Positions 1 through 7,729 of a stretch of DNA of 64,000 nucleotides are shown piece by piece. The translations under genes and the position numbers were made by a program. Source of the DNA: Streptomyces sp. NBC_00083 (GTDB taxonomy: Bacteria; Actinomycetota; Actinomycetes; Streptomycetales; Streptomycetaceae). Where the stretch lies: contig NZ_JAPELY010000001.1 in the NCBI RefSeq assembly GCF_026343295.1, positions 2,666,001-2,730,000 of the forward strand, given 5' to 3'. The notes below the pieces were generated by a model, which was not told the origin of the DNA, ran no database searches, and saw only the letters and a program-made list of their open reading frames with translations. Numbering within the stretch: the first letter of the stretch is position 1; each line of letters begins with the position of its first letter.

Positions 1-671
1 AAGGCGTCGGCCTCGGCGCCCAGCCCCTTGGTGTACTCGGCGTGCGCCGCAAGCGACGCGATGCCGCGCTCCAGCGGCTCCCCGGTCACCTCCACCCCGT
101 GCGTGGGACGTTCCGCCCCCGCGAACGCGACGAACCGCACCCCGGGCCACGGGGCGAGGCCCTCCTCGGTGAGCTCGGGGAAGATCCAGCGGTTCCCGGC
201 GTCCCGGGCGGCGTCGAGCGCCGCGAGCCCGACGGCGCGGTGGTCGGCCTGATTGACGAGGCCGCCGATCATCCGCTCCGTGTACGCGCCGGAGAGCACG
301 ACCTCCGGGCGGGTCCTGCGGATGGCCCGCACGATGTCGCGGCGCAGGCCCGTCCCGTACGCGACGACACCGTCGCGGTGGCCGAGGAACTCCACCTCGG
401 TGACGCCGACCTCGCGGGCCCCCGCGCGCTCCTCCGCCTCGCGCAGGGGCGCGGCCCGGTCCGGCGGCACCGCGTCGATGCCGGCCTCGCCGCGGGTCGC
501 CAGCAGGTACGCGACCTGTTTGCCCTGCGCGGTCCAGCGGGCGACGGCGGAGGCCGTGCCGTACTCGATGTCGTCCGGATGCGCGACGACGGCCAGCGCG
601 CGGGTCCAGTCCTCCGGCAGCGGGGGAAGCGGGGGTCCGCCGGTGCCGCCCAGCTCGTTGAAGGCACTCAT
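1..671 (-). CDS. PIG-L (LmbE-type) deacetylase, 3' end cut
   Basis: Zinc-dependent N-acetylglucosaminyl deacetylase superfamily (MshB, Mca and LmbE relatives). The start ATG at 671 gives MSAFNELGGTG; the family motif AHPDD lies near residue 30 (VVAHPDDIEYG) and a second metal-site histidine appears in NQADHRAVG near residue 146. About 223 residues are visible and the frame is still open at base 1, so the C-terminus is missing. An alternative ATG at 679 runs into a stop after three codons. Substrates in this family are amino-sugar conjugates such as mycothiol precursors or antibiotic intermediates; nothing here identifies which. It is transcribed away from the repeat-filled gap at 672-1229 and has no operon partner in the window. 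Confidence 0.87.
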   Translation of the reverse strand, partial: MSAFNELGGTGGPPLPPLPEDWTRALAVVAHPDDIEYGTASAVARWTAQGKQVAYLLATRGEAGIDAVPPDRAAPLREAEERAGAREVGVTEVEFLGHRDGVVAYGTGLRRDIVRAIRRTRPEVVLSGAYTERMIGGLVNQADHRAVGLAALDAARDAGNRWIFPELTEEGLAPWPGVRFVAFAGAERPTHGVEVTGEPLERGIASLAAHAEYTKGLGAEADA

Positions 672-707
672 GCCTTCATGATGACCCCGAGCCCCGCATC
701 CGTCCCC

Positions 708-772
708 GGGGCTCCGCCCCGGACCCCGTATCGCGCCTTGAGGGCGCTCGTCCTCAATCGCCGGACGGGCTG
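708..772. repeat. Interspersed intergenic repeat, copy 1
   Basis: Starts with the self-complementary GGGGCTCCGCCCC. A GACCCCG spacer follows, then a small hairpin GCGCC-TTGAG-GGCGC, then CTCGTCCTCAATCGCCGG and ACGGGCTG. The same order of blocks recurs at 1013, 28548, 28708 and, degenerate, at 41716. From memory this block is a common intergenic element of Streptomyces chromosomes, close to gene ends. No coding function. Confidence 0.8.
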
Positions 773-1012
773 AGGTGGCCTGCATGGGCCGGGGTCGAGC
801 GGCCGGGCGGGCTGGGGTGGCCTGCACGGGCCGGTACCGGGTAGCCGGGCGGGCTGGGGGTGTGCATGTTGGCCGGCGCCTGGTAGCCAGGGGCGCGGGG
901 CTGTGCCTTTTGCGCGGCTCTGCCGTGGTGGGCGCGATGCCGGGTGCCCTACTAGGGGCGCGGGGAACTGCGCGGGACGCGGGCACGGTCTGCAGACGTA
1001 GGCGGGGTTGCT

Positions 1013-1075
1013 GGGGCTCCGCCCCAGACCCCGTTCGCGCCTTGAGGGCGCTCGTCCTCAAACGCCGGACGGGCT
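1013..1075. repeat. Interspersed intergenic repeat, copy 2
   Basis: Second copy of the block described at 708, with the same GGGGCTCCGCCCC head, GACCCCGTTCGCGCC middle and CGTCCTCAAACGCCGG tail. It is preceded at 954-974 by the companion element AGGGGCGCGGGG-AACTGCGCG, the same pairing that is seen in the tandem units near 28.5 kb. Confidence 0.8.
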
Positions 1076-1229
1076 TGGGTGGCCTGTATAGGGCGGGGTC
1101 GAGCGGCCGGGCGGGGTGGGGTGGCCTGTATGGGCCGGGGTCGAGTAGCCGGGCGGGGTGGGGTGGTCCGGGATGGGCGCTGCGCGGTATCGAGGGGCCG
1201 ACCGGGCCGGCCGGCACGGAGTGGTCGGC

Positions 1230-1643
1230 TCACACCTTGCGGTACTCGTACGCCTCCGACGCCGCCGCCTCCACCGCCCCCACGTCCGCCCCCGCCGACG
1301 CGCTCACCACCGCCGCCACCGCCCCCTCCACGAACGGCGCGTCCACCAGCCTCGTCCCGGGCGGGAGTTCGTCGGCCTCGGCCAGCAGTGCCTTCACCGT
1401 CAGGACCGCGCTGCCGAGGTCCACGAGGACGGCCACGCCCGCGCCCCGGTCGACGGACTCGGCCGCCGCCACGATGAGCTCCTCGCTGGTGCCGAGCCCG
1501 CCGTCGGGCAGGCCGCCCGCCGGGGCGACGGGGGCCGTCGGACCGCCGCCCGCCAGGCCCCGGGCCAGCTCGGCGACGGCCGCCGCGACCGCCGCGCTGT
1601 GCGACACGAGCACCACTCCGACCAGCGGCTCGGACCCGCTCAC
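1230..1643 (-). CDS. dhaM: DhaM, PTS phosphoryl donor subunit of dihydroxyacetone kinase
   Basis: 137-residue EIIA-type subunit that passes phosphate from the PTS (HPr) to the ADP held by DhaL. The protein starts at a GTG (MSGSEPLVGVVLVSHS). The phosphorylatable histidine of this family sits in the first strand-loop and is seen as VLVSHSAAV near residue 15. The central VAVLVDLGSAVLT stretch is typical of the mannose-type EIIA fold. It contains only the EIIA-like domain, without the HPr and EI-like extensions of the E. coli protein. Its GTG overlaps the dhaL stop in GTGA (1640-1643), so translation is probably coupled. Last gene of dhaKLM. Confidence 0.93.
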   Translation of the reverse strand: MSGSEPLVGVVLVSHSAAVAAAVAELARGLAGGGPTAPVAPAGGLPDGGLGTSEELIVAAAESVDRGAGVAVLVDLGSAVLTVKALLAEADELPPGTRLVDAPFVEGAVAAVVSASAGADVGAVEAAASEAYEYRKV

Positions 1644-2236
1644 GCCGCGGCCTGTGCCAGCGCGCCGACGAGCAGCGCCGCCGAGGTCGCCCCGGGGTCC
1701 TGATGGCCCACCGACCGTTCGCCGAGATAGCTGGCCCGCCCCTTGCGGGCGCGCAGCGGCACGGTGGCGAGCGCCCCCGCGTCGGCCGCCTTTGCCGCCG
1801 CGGCGAAGGACTCCCCGAGCGCGTCGACCGCCGGCAGCAGCGCGTCGAGCATCGTCTTGTCGCCGGCCGCCGCCCCGCCCAGCTGGGCGACGGCGGCCAC
1901 CCCGTCCCCGAGCGCCCGCGCGAGCTGCTCCCGGGTGACCTCGGCCGCGTCCCCGAGCGCCTTGCCCGTACGCCGCAGCAGCGTCCCGTACAGCGGGCCC
2001 GATGCGCCACCGACCGTGGAGATCAACTGCCTTCCGGCCAGGGCGAGTACGGCGCCCGGGGTGTCCGGGGACTCCTTGTCGAGCACCGCCGTCACGGCGG
2101 TGAAGCCGCGCCGCAGATTGGCGCCGTGGTCGGCGTCGCCGATCGCCGAGTCGAGATCGGTGAGCCGGGACTCCTCCCGGCCCACCGCGGCGGCCGTGGC
2201 CGACATCCAGCGGGACATGAACGCGGCGTCGAGCAT
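1640..2236 (-). CDS. dhaL: DhaL, ADP-binding subunit of dihydroxyacetone kinase
   Basis: 198-residue all-helical subunit that carries tightly bound ADP as coenzyme and phosphorylates dihydroxyacetone bound to DhaK. Metal/nucleotide residues are visible in SAIGDADHG (about residues 30-38) and in STVGGASGPLYGT; GDKTMLDAL is the late conserved loop. I chose the ATG at 2236 (MLDAAF) because GAAGGGAAG lies just upstream; an ATG at 2254 in the same frame has no good ribosome site. It lies 21 bases after dhaK and overlaps dhaM. Confidence 0.94.
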   Translation of the reverse strand: MLDAAFMSRWMSATAAAVGREESRLTDLDSAIGDADHGANLRRGFTAVTAVLDKESPDTPGAVLALAGRQLISTVGGASGPLYGTLLRRTGKALGDAAEVTREQLARALGDGVAAVAQLGGAAAGDKTMLDALLPAVDALGESFAAAAKAADAGALATVPLRARKGRASYLGERSVGHQDPGATSAALLVGALAQAAA

Positions 2237-2257
2237 GGTCTTCCCTTCGGTCATGGC

Positions 2258-3250
2258 TCAGCAACCCCAGCGCAGCGCGGGCGTGTCGACCGGCGCGTCC
2301 CACAACCGGAGCAATTCCTCGTCCACCTGACAGAGCGTCACCGAACACCCCGCCATGTCCAGCGACGTCACATAGTTGCCGACGAGCGTGCGGGCCACCG
2401 GCACGCCTCGCTCGGCGAGCACCCGGTGCACCTCGGCGTTGAATCCGTACAGTTCGAGCAGGGGAGTGGCGCCCATCCCGTTGACGAGCAGCAGCACGGG
2501 GCCGGTCGGCCGCAGATCGTCGAGGACGACGTGCACCGCGTAGTCCGCGATCTCCCGCGAGGTCATCATCGCCCGCCGTTCGCGCCCCGGCTCGCCATGG
2601 ATGCCGGCACCCAACTCCAGCTCACCCGGGGGGAGTTCGAAGGTCGGGCTGCCCTTGGCCGGTGTCGAGCACGCGCTCAGCGCCACCCCGAAGCTGCGCG
2701 CACTCGCGTTGACCCGCCGGGCGATCGCCTCGACCCGCTCCAGCGGGGCGCCCTCCGCGGCGGCGGCTCCCGCGATCTTCTCCACGAACAGGGTGGCTCC
2801 GGTGCCGCGCCGGCCCGCCGTGTAGAGGCTGTCGGTCACCGCGACGTCGTCGTCGACCAGGACCTTGGCGACGGCCACCCCCTCGTCCTCGGCCAGTTCG
2901 GCCGCCATGTCGAAGTTGAGGACGTCACCGGTGTAGTTCTTGACGACGAACAGCACCCCGGCCCCGCCGTCGACGGCCGCCGCGGCCCGCACCATCTGGT
3001 CCGGCACGGGCGAGGTGAAGACCTCGCCGGGGCAGGCGGCGGCCAGCATCCCCGGCCCCACGAAGCCCGCGTGCAGCGGCTCGTGCCCCGACCCGCCGCC
3101 CGACACGAGGGCCACCTGCTGTGCCACGGGCGCGTCCCGCCGCAGCACCACCCGGTTCTCCACGTCGACGGTGAGCGAGGGATGCGCGGCGGCGATTCCG
3201 CGCAGCGCGTCGGCGACGACGCTCTCGGGCACGTTGATGAGCATGTTCAC
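2258..3250 (-). CDS. dhaK: DhaK, substrate-binding subunit of dihydroxyacetone kinase
   Basis: 330-residue subunit that binds dihydroxyacetone covalently as a hemiaminal to a histidine. The N-terminal loop VSGGGSGHEPLHAGF (about residues 49-63) and the GIHGEPG motif with the substrate histidine (about residue 216) are both intact. The GTG at 3250 (MNMLINVPE) is preferred because GGAGG stands five bases before it; ATGs at 3253 and 3244 are alternatives. First gene of dhaK-dhaL-dhaM, so the phosphate comes from the sugar phosphotransferase system rather than ATP. No PTS EI or HPr gene is nearby. The likely role is use of dihydroxyacetone or glycerol-derived carbon. Confidence 0.95.
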   Translation of the reverse strand: MNMLINVPESVVADALRGIAAAHPSLTVDVENRVVLRRDAPVAQQVALVSGGGSGHEPLHAGFVGPGMLAAACPGEVFTSPVPDQMVRAAAAVDGGAGVLFVVKNYTGDVLNFDMAAELAEDEGVAVAKVLVDDDVAVTDSLYTAGRRGTGATLFVEKIAGAAAAEGAPLERVEAIARRVNASARSFGVALSACSTPAKGSPTFELPPGELELGAGIHGEPGRERRAMMTSREIADYAVHVVLDDLRPTGPVLLLVNGMGATPLLELYGFNAEVHRVLAERGVPVARTLVGNYVTSLDMAGCSVTLCQVDEELLRLWDAPVDTPALRWGC

Positions 3251-3353
3251 CATGACCTCCAGGCGAGGCGTGCGGAGTGTGACGGCCCCAGTATCACGCG
3301 CACCTCCGTCCCCGGGGAGGTGGACGGCCGCCCCGAGCTCGGGCGGCGGCGGG

Positions 3354-4247
3354 TCAGAGCGGCCGGAGCATCCGCCGGTGGGTCGCCTTCTCGATGACGT
3401 CGGGCTGGTTGGTGATGATGCCGTCGACGCCCTCCTTCACCAGGGCGGCGGCGGCACCCGTGCTGTCGACGGTCCACGGGTTGACGCGCATCCTCGGCCA
3501 GTGCGGGCTCTTCAGCGCGTGCACCGCCCGGACGTACGCGGCCGTCACCGCACGCTGCTCGGGGTTGATCTCGTCGACGTAGGCGGCGTACTGCCCCAGC
3601 TGTGCGACGGGCGGGGCTCCCAGGAACCCGGTGCGCACCGCAGGGCGCAGCCGGTGCGTGGTGCGCAGCGCGGAGGCGCTGAAGCTCTGGACGACCAGGC
3701 GCCGGGCGACGTGCGGCCCGTCGAGCCAGCCGGCCCGGCCGAGGGCGTCCAGGGTCTGGCGCTCGATGCCCGGGTAGAGGTCGGGCTGCTTCAGTTCGAG
3801 CAGCAGGTTCTGGTCGGTGCGGTCGAGCAGGCCGAGGTACTCCTGGAGGGTGGGGACGCGTTCGCCCCGGAAGCGCGGCGCGAACCAGCCGCCGGCGTCG
3901 AGCGTCTTGATCTCGGCGAGGGTGAACGAGCCCACCGTCCAGGGGGAGCGCCCCGGGTAGCGCTGCTCGACGTCGGTGGTGCGGTCCAGGGTGGTGTCGT
4001 GGATGACGACGAGCGCCCCGTCGCGGGTGCGCTGGACGTCGTTCTCCACCCAGTCGACGCCCAGGCTCGCGGCGGTGCGCACCGAGCGCAGGGTGTTCTC
4101 CGGCGCGTGGGCCGGCGCGCCCCGGTGGCCGAAGACGGTGATGTGCCCGGCGGCCGGCGCGGCCCGTGTCGCGGGGGCGGGCAGGGCGAGGGCGAGGACC
4201 CCGCAGAGCGCGCCGACGACGGTGAACACAGCGGTGCGGTGACGCAT
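3354..4247 (-). CDS. Secreted glycerophosphodiester phosphodiesterase
   Basis: 297-residue GDPD-family TIM barrel that hydrolyses glycerophosphodiesters to glycerol 3-phosphate and an alcohol. A signal peptide is clear: MRHRTAVF, a hydrophobic stretch, then a PAPATRAAPA cleavage region near residue 28. Catalytic motifs follow: FGHRGAPAHAPENT with the HRG pair, WVENDVQRTRDG with metal-binding Glu and Asp, and IHDTTLDRTTD with the second histidine. LLLELKQP is the usual later strand. The ATG at 4247 is chosen over one at 4253, which lies too close to the GAGG. Exported, so it may recover phosphate from lipids or teichoic acid debris. Single gene. Confidence 0.92.
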   Translation of the reverse strand: MRHRTAVFTVVGALCGVLALALPAPATRAAPAAGHITVFGHRGAPAHAPENTLRSVRTAASLGVDWVENDVQRTRDGALVVIHDTTLDRTTDVEQRYPGRSPWTVGSFTLAEIKTLDAGGWFAPRFRGERVPTLQEYLGLLDRTDQNLLLELKQPDLYPGIERQTLDALGRAGWLDGPHVARRLVVQSFSASALRTTHRLRPAVRTGFLGAPPVAQLGQYAAYVDEINPEQRAVTAAYVRAVHALKSPHWPRMRVNPWTVDSTGAAAALVKEGVDGIITNQPDVIEKATHRRMLRPL

Positions 4248-4421
4248 GGGCATTCCTCAGGACGGCTCGGATCGTCGTCCGTGAGGGTGCCAGTGCGCGG
4301 GGCGCGTCGGCGGTTGCGCCGGGGAGCGGCGGCCAAGAAGACCTCCGCGTTCCCCGGTGCGGGTGGCTTCGGTTCGGTCAGAAGGCCCAACGGCGAGCGG
4401 ATGAGCGGCCCGGGGCGCGGG

Positions 4422-4670
4422 TCACTGCTTGTCCTCGTAGCGCCGCTCGAAGCGGGCGATGCGGCCCTCGGTGTCGACGGTCCGCGCCTTGCCCGTGTAG
4501 AAGGGATGGCTCTCGGCGGAGATCTCCACGTCGATGACCGGATAGGTGTTGCCGTCGTCCCAGTCGATGGTCTCCTCGCTCGTCGCGGTCGACCGGGTCA
4601 GGAAGGCGAACCCGGCGGCGCGGTCACGGAAGACGACCGCCTGGTACGGGGGCTGCTTGTCGCGCTGCAT
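4422..4670 (-). CDS. rpmE2: Type B ribosomal protein bL31, cysteine-free
   Basis: 82-residue ribosomal protein L31 of the type lacking the zinc-binding CxxC. No cysteine is present, and the family hallmarks [29 protein letters not shown] and FERRY are all there. In Streptomyces this form replaces the zinc-containing L31 when zinc is scarce and is usually under Zur control, yet I see no AT-rich Zur box in the 300 G+C-rich bases upstream. The ATG at 4670 is preceded by GGGAG. A longer open frame continues upstream to 4931 but its translation is proline/arginine filler, not protein. Confidence 0.93.
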   Translation of the reverse strand: MQRDKQPPYQAVVFRDRAAGFAFLTRSTATSEETIDWDDGNTYPVIDVEISAESHPFYTGKARTVDTEGRIARFERRYEDKQ

Positions 4671-4987
4671 GGGGACTCCCGGGTGTAGGTCGGCGCGGGC
4701 GCGCCGCGGGGTGCGGGCTTGCGGAGTTGGTGGAGGCGGCGGGATCCGGCCGCCCGGAACCGCCGAAGGCCGAGCCGGCCCGAAAGCCGCGGGGCCTTCC
4801 TGGCGGCACCGGGGGCGCAGCCTGCCTGGCGGCACCGGAGCCGCCCGGCCTCTCTGATGGCACCCGGACCACGGCGGTTCCGGGGCCCGGGAAGTCGTCG
4901 GGGTCCCGGGGGTTCCGAGACGGTCCGGCACCGCGGGGGTCCCGGATCAACGGGCGGCGCCGGGTGCCCGGGGCGGCGGATCATTGG
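4671..4987. other. Gene-free G+C-rich stretch with short internal repeats
   Basis: 317 bases between rpmE2 and the DUF5709 gene. The only visible structure is a repeated phrase CCTGGCGGCACCGG (about 4799-4850, two close copies and a worn third reading GATGGCACCCGG) and several GGTCCCGG/GGTTCCG blocks. No ribosome site, motif or protein-like translation was found on either strand. Some sequence on the right is the untranslated end of the DUF5709 gene and some on the left is the rpmE2 leader. Confidence 0.6.
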
Positions 4988-5476
4988 TCAGGCATCGCCG
5001 AACCCGTCGAGCTTCTCGGTGTCGTCCTCGTCGACGAGGTGCATGGCGGCCTCCTCGGCGGAGGAGGCCGCGCCGTCCAGGCCGACGTCCCGGGCGAGCA
5101 GCCGGGTCTCCTCGTCCGGGTGCGCGCCTTCGTCGGGGGCGACCAGCCGCCCGGCACGGGCGCCGCCGACCTCGTTGTCGCGGGGCTCGCCGTCGGTGTC
5201 CCAGGTGTCGCCCATGCCGTCGCCCTCGGCCTCGGACACCTCGGGCACTTCGTCGAAGAGGCGCCGGTCCAGGCTCTCTCCGCGCAGCCGCTCGGCGGCC
5301 GTCACGCCGGTCCGCTCCACGGCCCAGGGGCGTTCGGGCGGCGAGTAGCCGGTGTCGAGGGGGTCGGCGGGGCCGTCGTCCAGGGTGTCCTCGGCGCCCA
5401 GGATGCCTTCGTCGTCCTGTACCTCGGAGCCGTCGGGCTGGTAGACGTCGTCCCCCCACGTCTCGCTGTCGACCAC
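4988..5476 (-). CDS. DUF5709 domain protein, very acidic
   Basis: 162-residue soluble acidic protein of unknown function. The translation is full of Asp and Glu (GDDVYQPDGSEVQDDEG at the start, LVDEDDTEKLDGFGD at the end). It holds the DUF5709 signature: NEVGGARAGRLVAPDEG followed by DEETRLLARDVGLDGA and SSAEEAAMH. The GTG start at 5476 has an excellent CAGGAGG five bases upstream, which rules out the longer frame beginning at 5575. Found widely in Streptomyces as a single gene, as here. No catalytic residues can be recognised. Confidence 0.85.
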   Translation of the reverse strand: MVDSETWGDDVYQPDGSEVQDDEGILGAEDTLDDGPADPLDTGYSPPERPWAVERTGVTAAERLRGESLDRRLFDEVPEVSEAEGDGMGDTWDTDGEPRDNEVGGARAGRLVAPDEGAHPDEETRLLARDVGLDGAASSAEEAAMHLVDEDDTEKLDGFGDA

Positions 5477-5615
5477 GGCTACCTCCTGGGTTGCGACCAG
5501 TGGTGCGCACGCCGCGGGGTCCGGCCCGGCCTGCGTTTCCAGTCTCGGTCCGCGCGGCGCCGACGACCACCGCACGCGAGCCGGGCGGGTGATCCACCCG
5601 CTCTTCCGCAGCTGC

Positions 5616-5631
5616 TTTGAACACGTTCAAA
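5616..5631 (+). promoter_or_regulatory. KstR-like palindromic operator in promoter of the SDR39U gene
   Basis: TTTGAACACGTTCAAA is a perfect inverted repeat (arms TTTGAAC/GTTCAAA). It fits T-N2-AAC-N2-GTT-N2-A, the published KstR consensus of mycobacteria. It overlaps a plausible -35 TTGAAC (5617-5622), with TAGGGT (5641-5646) 18 bases on as -10, 25 bases before the ATG at 5671. A bound repressor would block this promoter. TetR-family binding is inferred. Confidence 0.65.
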
Positions 5632-5670
5632 TACTTGCGGTAGGGTCGGTTCCACATTCGAGGGGGCGCC

Positions 5671-6633
5671 ATGAAGATAGTGATTCCCGGGGGCACCGGG
5701 CAGGTCGGCTCGATCCTGGACCGGGCGCTCACGGCCGCGGGCCACGACGTCGTGATCCTCACGCGACGGCCGCGCGGCCCGCGCGAGGTGGCCTGGGACG
5801 GTGAGACGACCGGCGCGTGGACCGAGGTGATCGACGGCAGCGATGTCGTCGTCAACCTCGCCGGCCGCAGCGTGAGCTGCCGCTACACCGAGGCCAATCT
5901 GCGGGCCATGATGGACTCCCGCGTGCGCTCCGCCCGGGTCGTGGGCGAGGCCATCGGCGCCGCCGCCCGTCCGCCGAAGCTCTGGCTCCAGATGAGTACC
6001 GCGACCGTGTACGCCCACCGCTTCGACGCCGCCAACGACGAGGCGACCGGGATCGTGGGCGGCGCCGAGCCCGGAGTCCCCGGCTACTGGGCCTTCAGCG
6101 TGGAGATCGCCAAGGCCTGGGAGGCGGCGCAGCAGGAGGCGAGGACGCCCGGCACTCGCAAGGTCGCCCTGCGCTCGGCGATGGTGATGAGTCCCGACCG
6201 CGATGGTGTCTTCGACGTCCTCCAGACGATGGTGCGGCTCGGCATCGGCGGCCCGGTCGCGGGCGGAGCCCAGTACGTGTCGTGGATCCACGACCGTGAC
6301 TTCGTCCGGGCGGTCGACTTCCTCGTCGAGCACGAGGAGATCACCGGGCCGGTCAACCTGGCCGCCCCCGCCCCGCTGCCGCAGCGCGCGTTCATGCGGG
6401 CCCTGCGAGGCGCCCGGGGCGTCCCGGTGGGGCTGCCCGCCACCAGGTGGATGGCCGAACTCGGCGCGTTCGCGCTGCGCTCCGACACCGAGCTGCTCCT
6501 CAAGAGCCGTCGCGTGGTCCCGGGACGGCTCCTGGACGCGGGCTTCGCCTTCGAGTACCCCGAGTGGCCGCGTGCCGCCGCCGACCTGGTCCGGCGCTCG
6601 CGCGCGGACCGGGAGGGCGGGCGAGCCGGCTAG
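5671..6633 (+). CDS. TIGR01777-type NAD(P)-binding epimerase (SDR39U)
   Basis: 320-residue atypical short-chain dehydrogenase related to the human SDR39U1 and to E. coli YfcH. The nucleotide-binding loop is MKIVIPGGTGQVGSIL (GGTGxxG form). VNLAGRSVSCRYT and RVRSARVVGEAI follow at the usual places, and the family's late LLLKSRRVVPGRLLDAGF segment is present. Enzymatic substrate is not known for the family. The ATG has GAGGGGG upstream. Its promoter carries the palindrome at 5616, shared in pattern with the acyl-CoA dehydrogenase at 15243, so it may belong to a lipid-related regulon. The stop overlaps the stop of the convergent transporter by four bases. Confidence 0.88.
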   Translation: MKIVIPGGTGQVGSILDRALTAAGHDVVILTRRPRGPREVAWDGETTGAWTEVIDGSDVVVNLAGRSVSCRYTEANLRAMMDSRVRSARVVGEAIGAAARPPKLWLQMSTATVYAHRFDAANDEATGIVGGAEPGVPGYWAFSVEIAKAWEAAQQEARTPGTRKVALRSAMVMSPDRDGVFDVLQTMVRLGIGGPVAGGAQYVSWIHDRDFVRAVDFLVEHEEITGPVNLAAPAPLPQRAFMRALRGARGVPVGLPATRWMAELGAFALRSDTELLLKSRRVVPGRLLDAGFAFEYPEWPRAAADLVRRSRADREGGRAG

Positions 6634-7577
6634 TCCGTGTCCGCGGGGGGCCTGCCGCGTCGGCGCGCGAACCCGGCGAGCACGAGCAGCCAGGCCGCGA
6701 AGGCGGCCCACAGCACGACCTCGCCGAGCGGACGCAGCCAGCCGATCCCGGCGACCTGCGAGGCGGTCAGCGCGGCCACCGCGGTCATGCCGAGCGGAAA
6801 GACGGTGGACCAGCGCCGGATGTCATAGCCCGGCCGGGGGTGGCGCAGCTCCGCGACGAGCAGCACCGCGCACGCGGCGAGGTTGACGGCGAGCAGGACC
6901 AGCGTGACCGTCCGCAGGGCGCAGTGCGCGGCGCCCGTCCATAGCGGGGACGCGGTCAGCTTCGCCGCGGCGAGCGCCGAGATGGCCGGCGCCCCGCCGC
7001 CGATCCACTGGTCGCCCGCGCCCGTGCGCACCTCGCGGAAGTCGAACCGGACCAGCGCCTCGCCGTAGAGGAAGACCCCGAGGCAGAACGCCACCAGTGC
7101 GGCTCGGGCGAGCCAGGCGCCCGCGCCGGCCAGGGAGAGCGTCGCCGCGAGCACCGCGAGGCCCTGCGTCGCGACACACACCAGGAAGGCCGCCCCGGGC
7201 ATCCGCCGGTGCCAGTGGCGTACGACCGCGATCATGAGCCCCGGCCAGATCGCCGTCGCGAGGCCGAGCAGCGCCAGGGCCAGGTCGCCCAGGCCCAGCG
7301 TGCTGAGGCGGGTGCCGAGCACCGTGGTGGCGGCGACGGCGGTGAGCGCGGGCGGGGTGTCGGCCTCGCCGGACCAACGGGCCCGGTTGCCCAGGAGCCG
7401 CCAGGCGAAGTCGCCGGCGAGCACGAGCCACAGCAGCGCGGCGATCGCGAGCCACACCCGGGACAGGAGTTCGTGGCCGGTCAGGTGCAGCCCGATGGAG
7501 ACGATCGCGGTGGCCATGACCGCGCCGCCGGCGGCCGGGGGCAGCTCGGCCCACCACGGGGCGCCCTGGCGGTTCAT
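6630..7577 (-). CDS. TDT-family transporter (tellurite resistance/C4-dicarboxylate type)
   Basis: 315-residue membrane protein of the TehA/SLAC1-like TDT family. The repeating hydrophobic helices and the segment PPAAGGAVMATAIVSIGLH near the N-terminus, VRHWHRRMPGAAFLV in the middle and RRWSTVFPLGMTAVAA near residue 255 match actinobacterial members. About ten transmembrane helices can be counted. Family members move tellurite, sulfite, malate or other anions; the substrate here is unknown. It ends over the stop of the SDR39U gene, tail to tail. Confidence 0.85.
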   Translation of the reverse strand: MNRQGAPWWAELPPAAGGAVMATAIVSIGLHLTGHELLSRVWLAIAALLWLVLAGDFAWRLLGNRARWSGEADTPPALTAVAATTVLGTRLSTLGLGDLALALLGLATAIWPGLMIAVVRHWHRRMPGAAFLVCVATQGLAVLAATLSLAGAGAWLARAALVAFCLGVFLYGEALVRFDFREVRTGAGDQWIGGGAPAISALAAAKLTASPLWTGAAHCALRTVTLVLLAVNLAACAVLLVAELRHPRPGYDIRRWSTVFPLGMTAVAALTASQVAGIGWLRPLGEVVLWAAFAAWLLVLAGFARRRGRPPADTD

Positions 7578-7638
7578 GGGCCCATCTCAACGCGGCCCGG
7601 CTCCCGCCGCCACCGAGGTGGTGGATCCGAGCAAATGC

Positions 7639-7665
7639 TTGTACAGTACAACTGATAGAAGTTGT
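7639..7665 (+). promoter_or_regulatory. Two overlapping inverted repeats before the YhgE-like gene
   Basis: TTGTAC-A-GTACAA (7639-7651) is a perfect palindrome. It overlaps ACAACT-N6-AGTTGT (7648-7665), another perfect inverted repeat. Both are A+T rich in a very G+C-rich setting, 65-90 bases before the ATG at 7730. The layout suits a dimeric repressor with two adjacent sites, for example of MarR, PadR or TetR type; which one is unknown. TTGTAC could also be a -35. Confidence 0.6.
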
Positions 7666-7729
7666 AAAAGCCAACCATCGGGTCATGGTCGGGCGTCCCG
7701 GCCCCGGACCCGGTCAGAAGGGTCCGCTG

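Larger units (their letters stand above)
672..1229. other. Gene-free stretch filled with degenerate Streptomyces intergenic repeats
   Basis: This 558-base gap lies between the divergent deacetylase and the end of dhaM. I see no gene. It contains two copies of a GGGGCTCCGCCCC repeat (separate entries), the shorter element AGGGGCGCGGGG-AACTGCGCG at 954-974, and several imperfect copies of a roughly 55-base phrase built on GGGTGGCCTG...GGGGTCGAG...CCGGGCGGG (about 770-860 and 1075-1170). Open frames across it only reflect the G+C bias. Confidence 0.75.

Noticed and set aside
42..773. 243-residue + strand open frame
   Set aside because: It lies opposite the PIG-L deacetylase, which has the AHPDD motif and a clean start; the frame is Arg/Pro-rich filler created by G+C bias.
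4671..4931. N-terminal extension of the rpmE2 frame
   Set aside because: L31 type B starts at the ATG at 4670; the extension has no homology-like pattern and is Pro/Arg rich.
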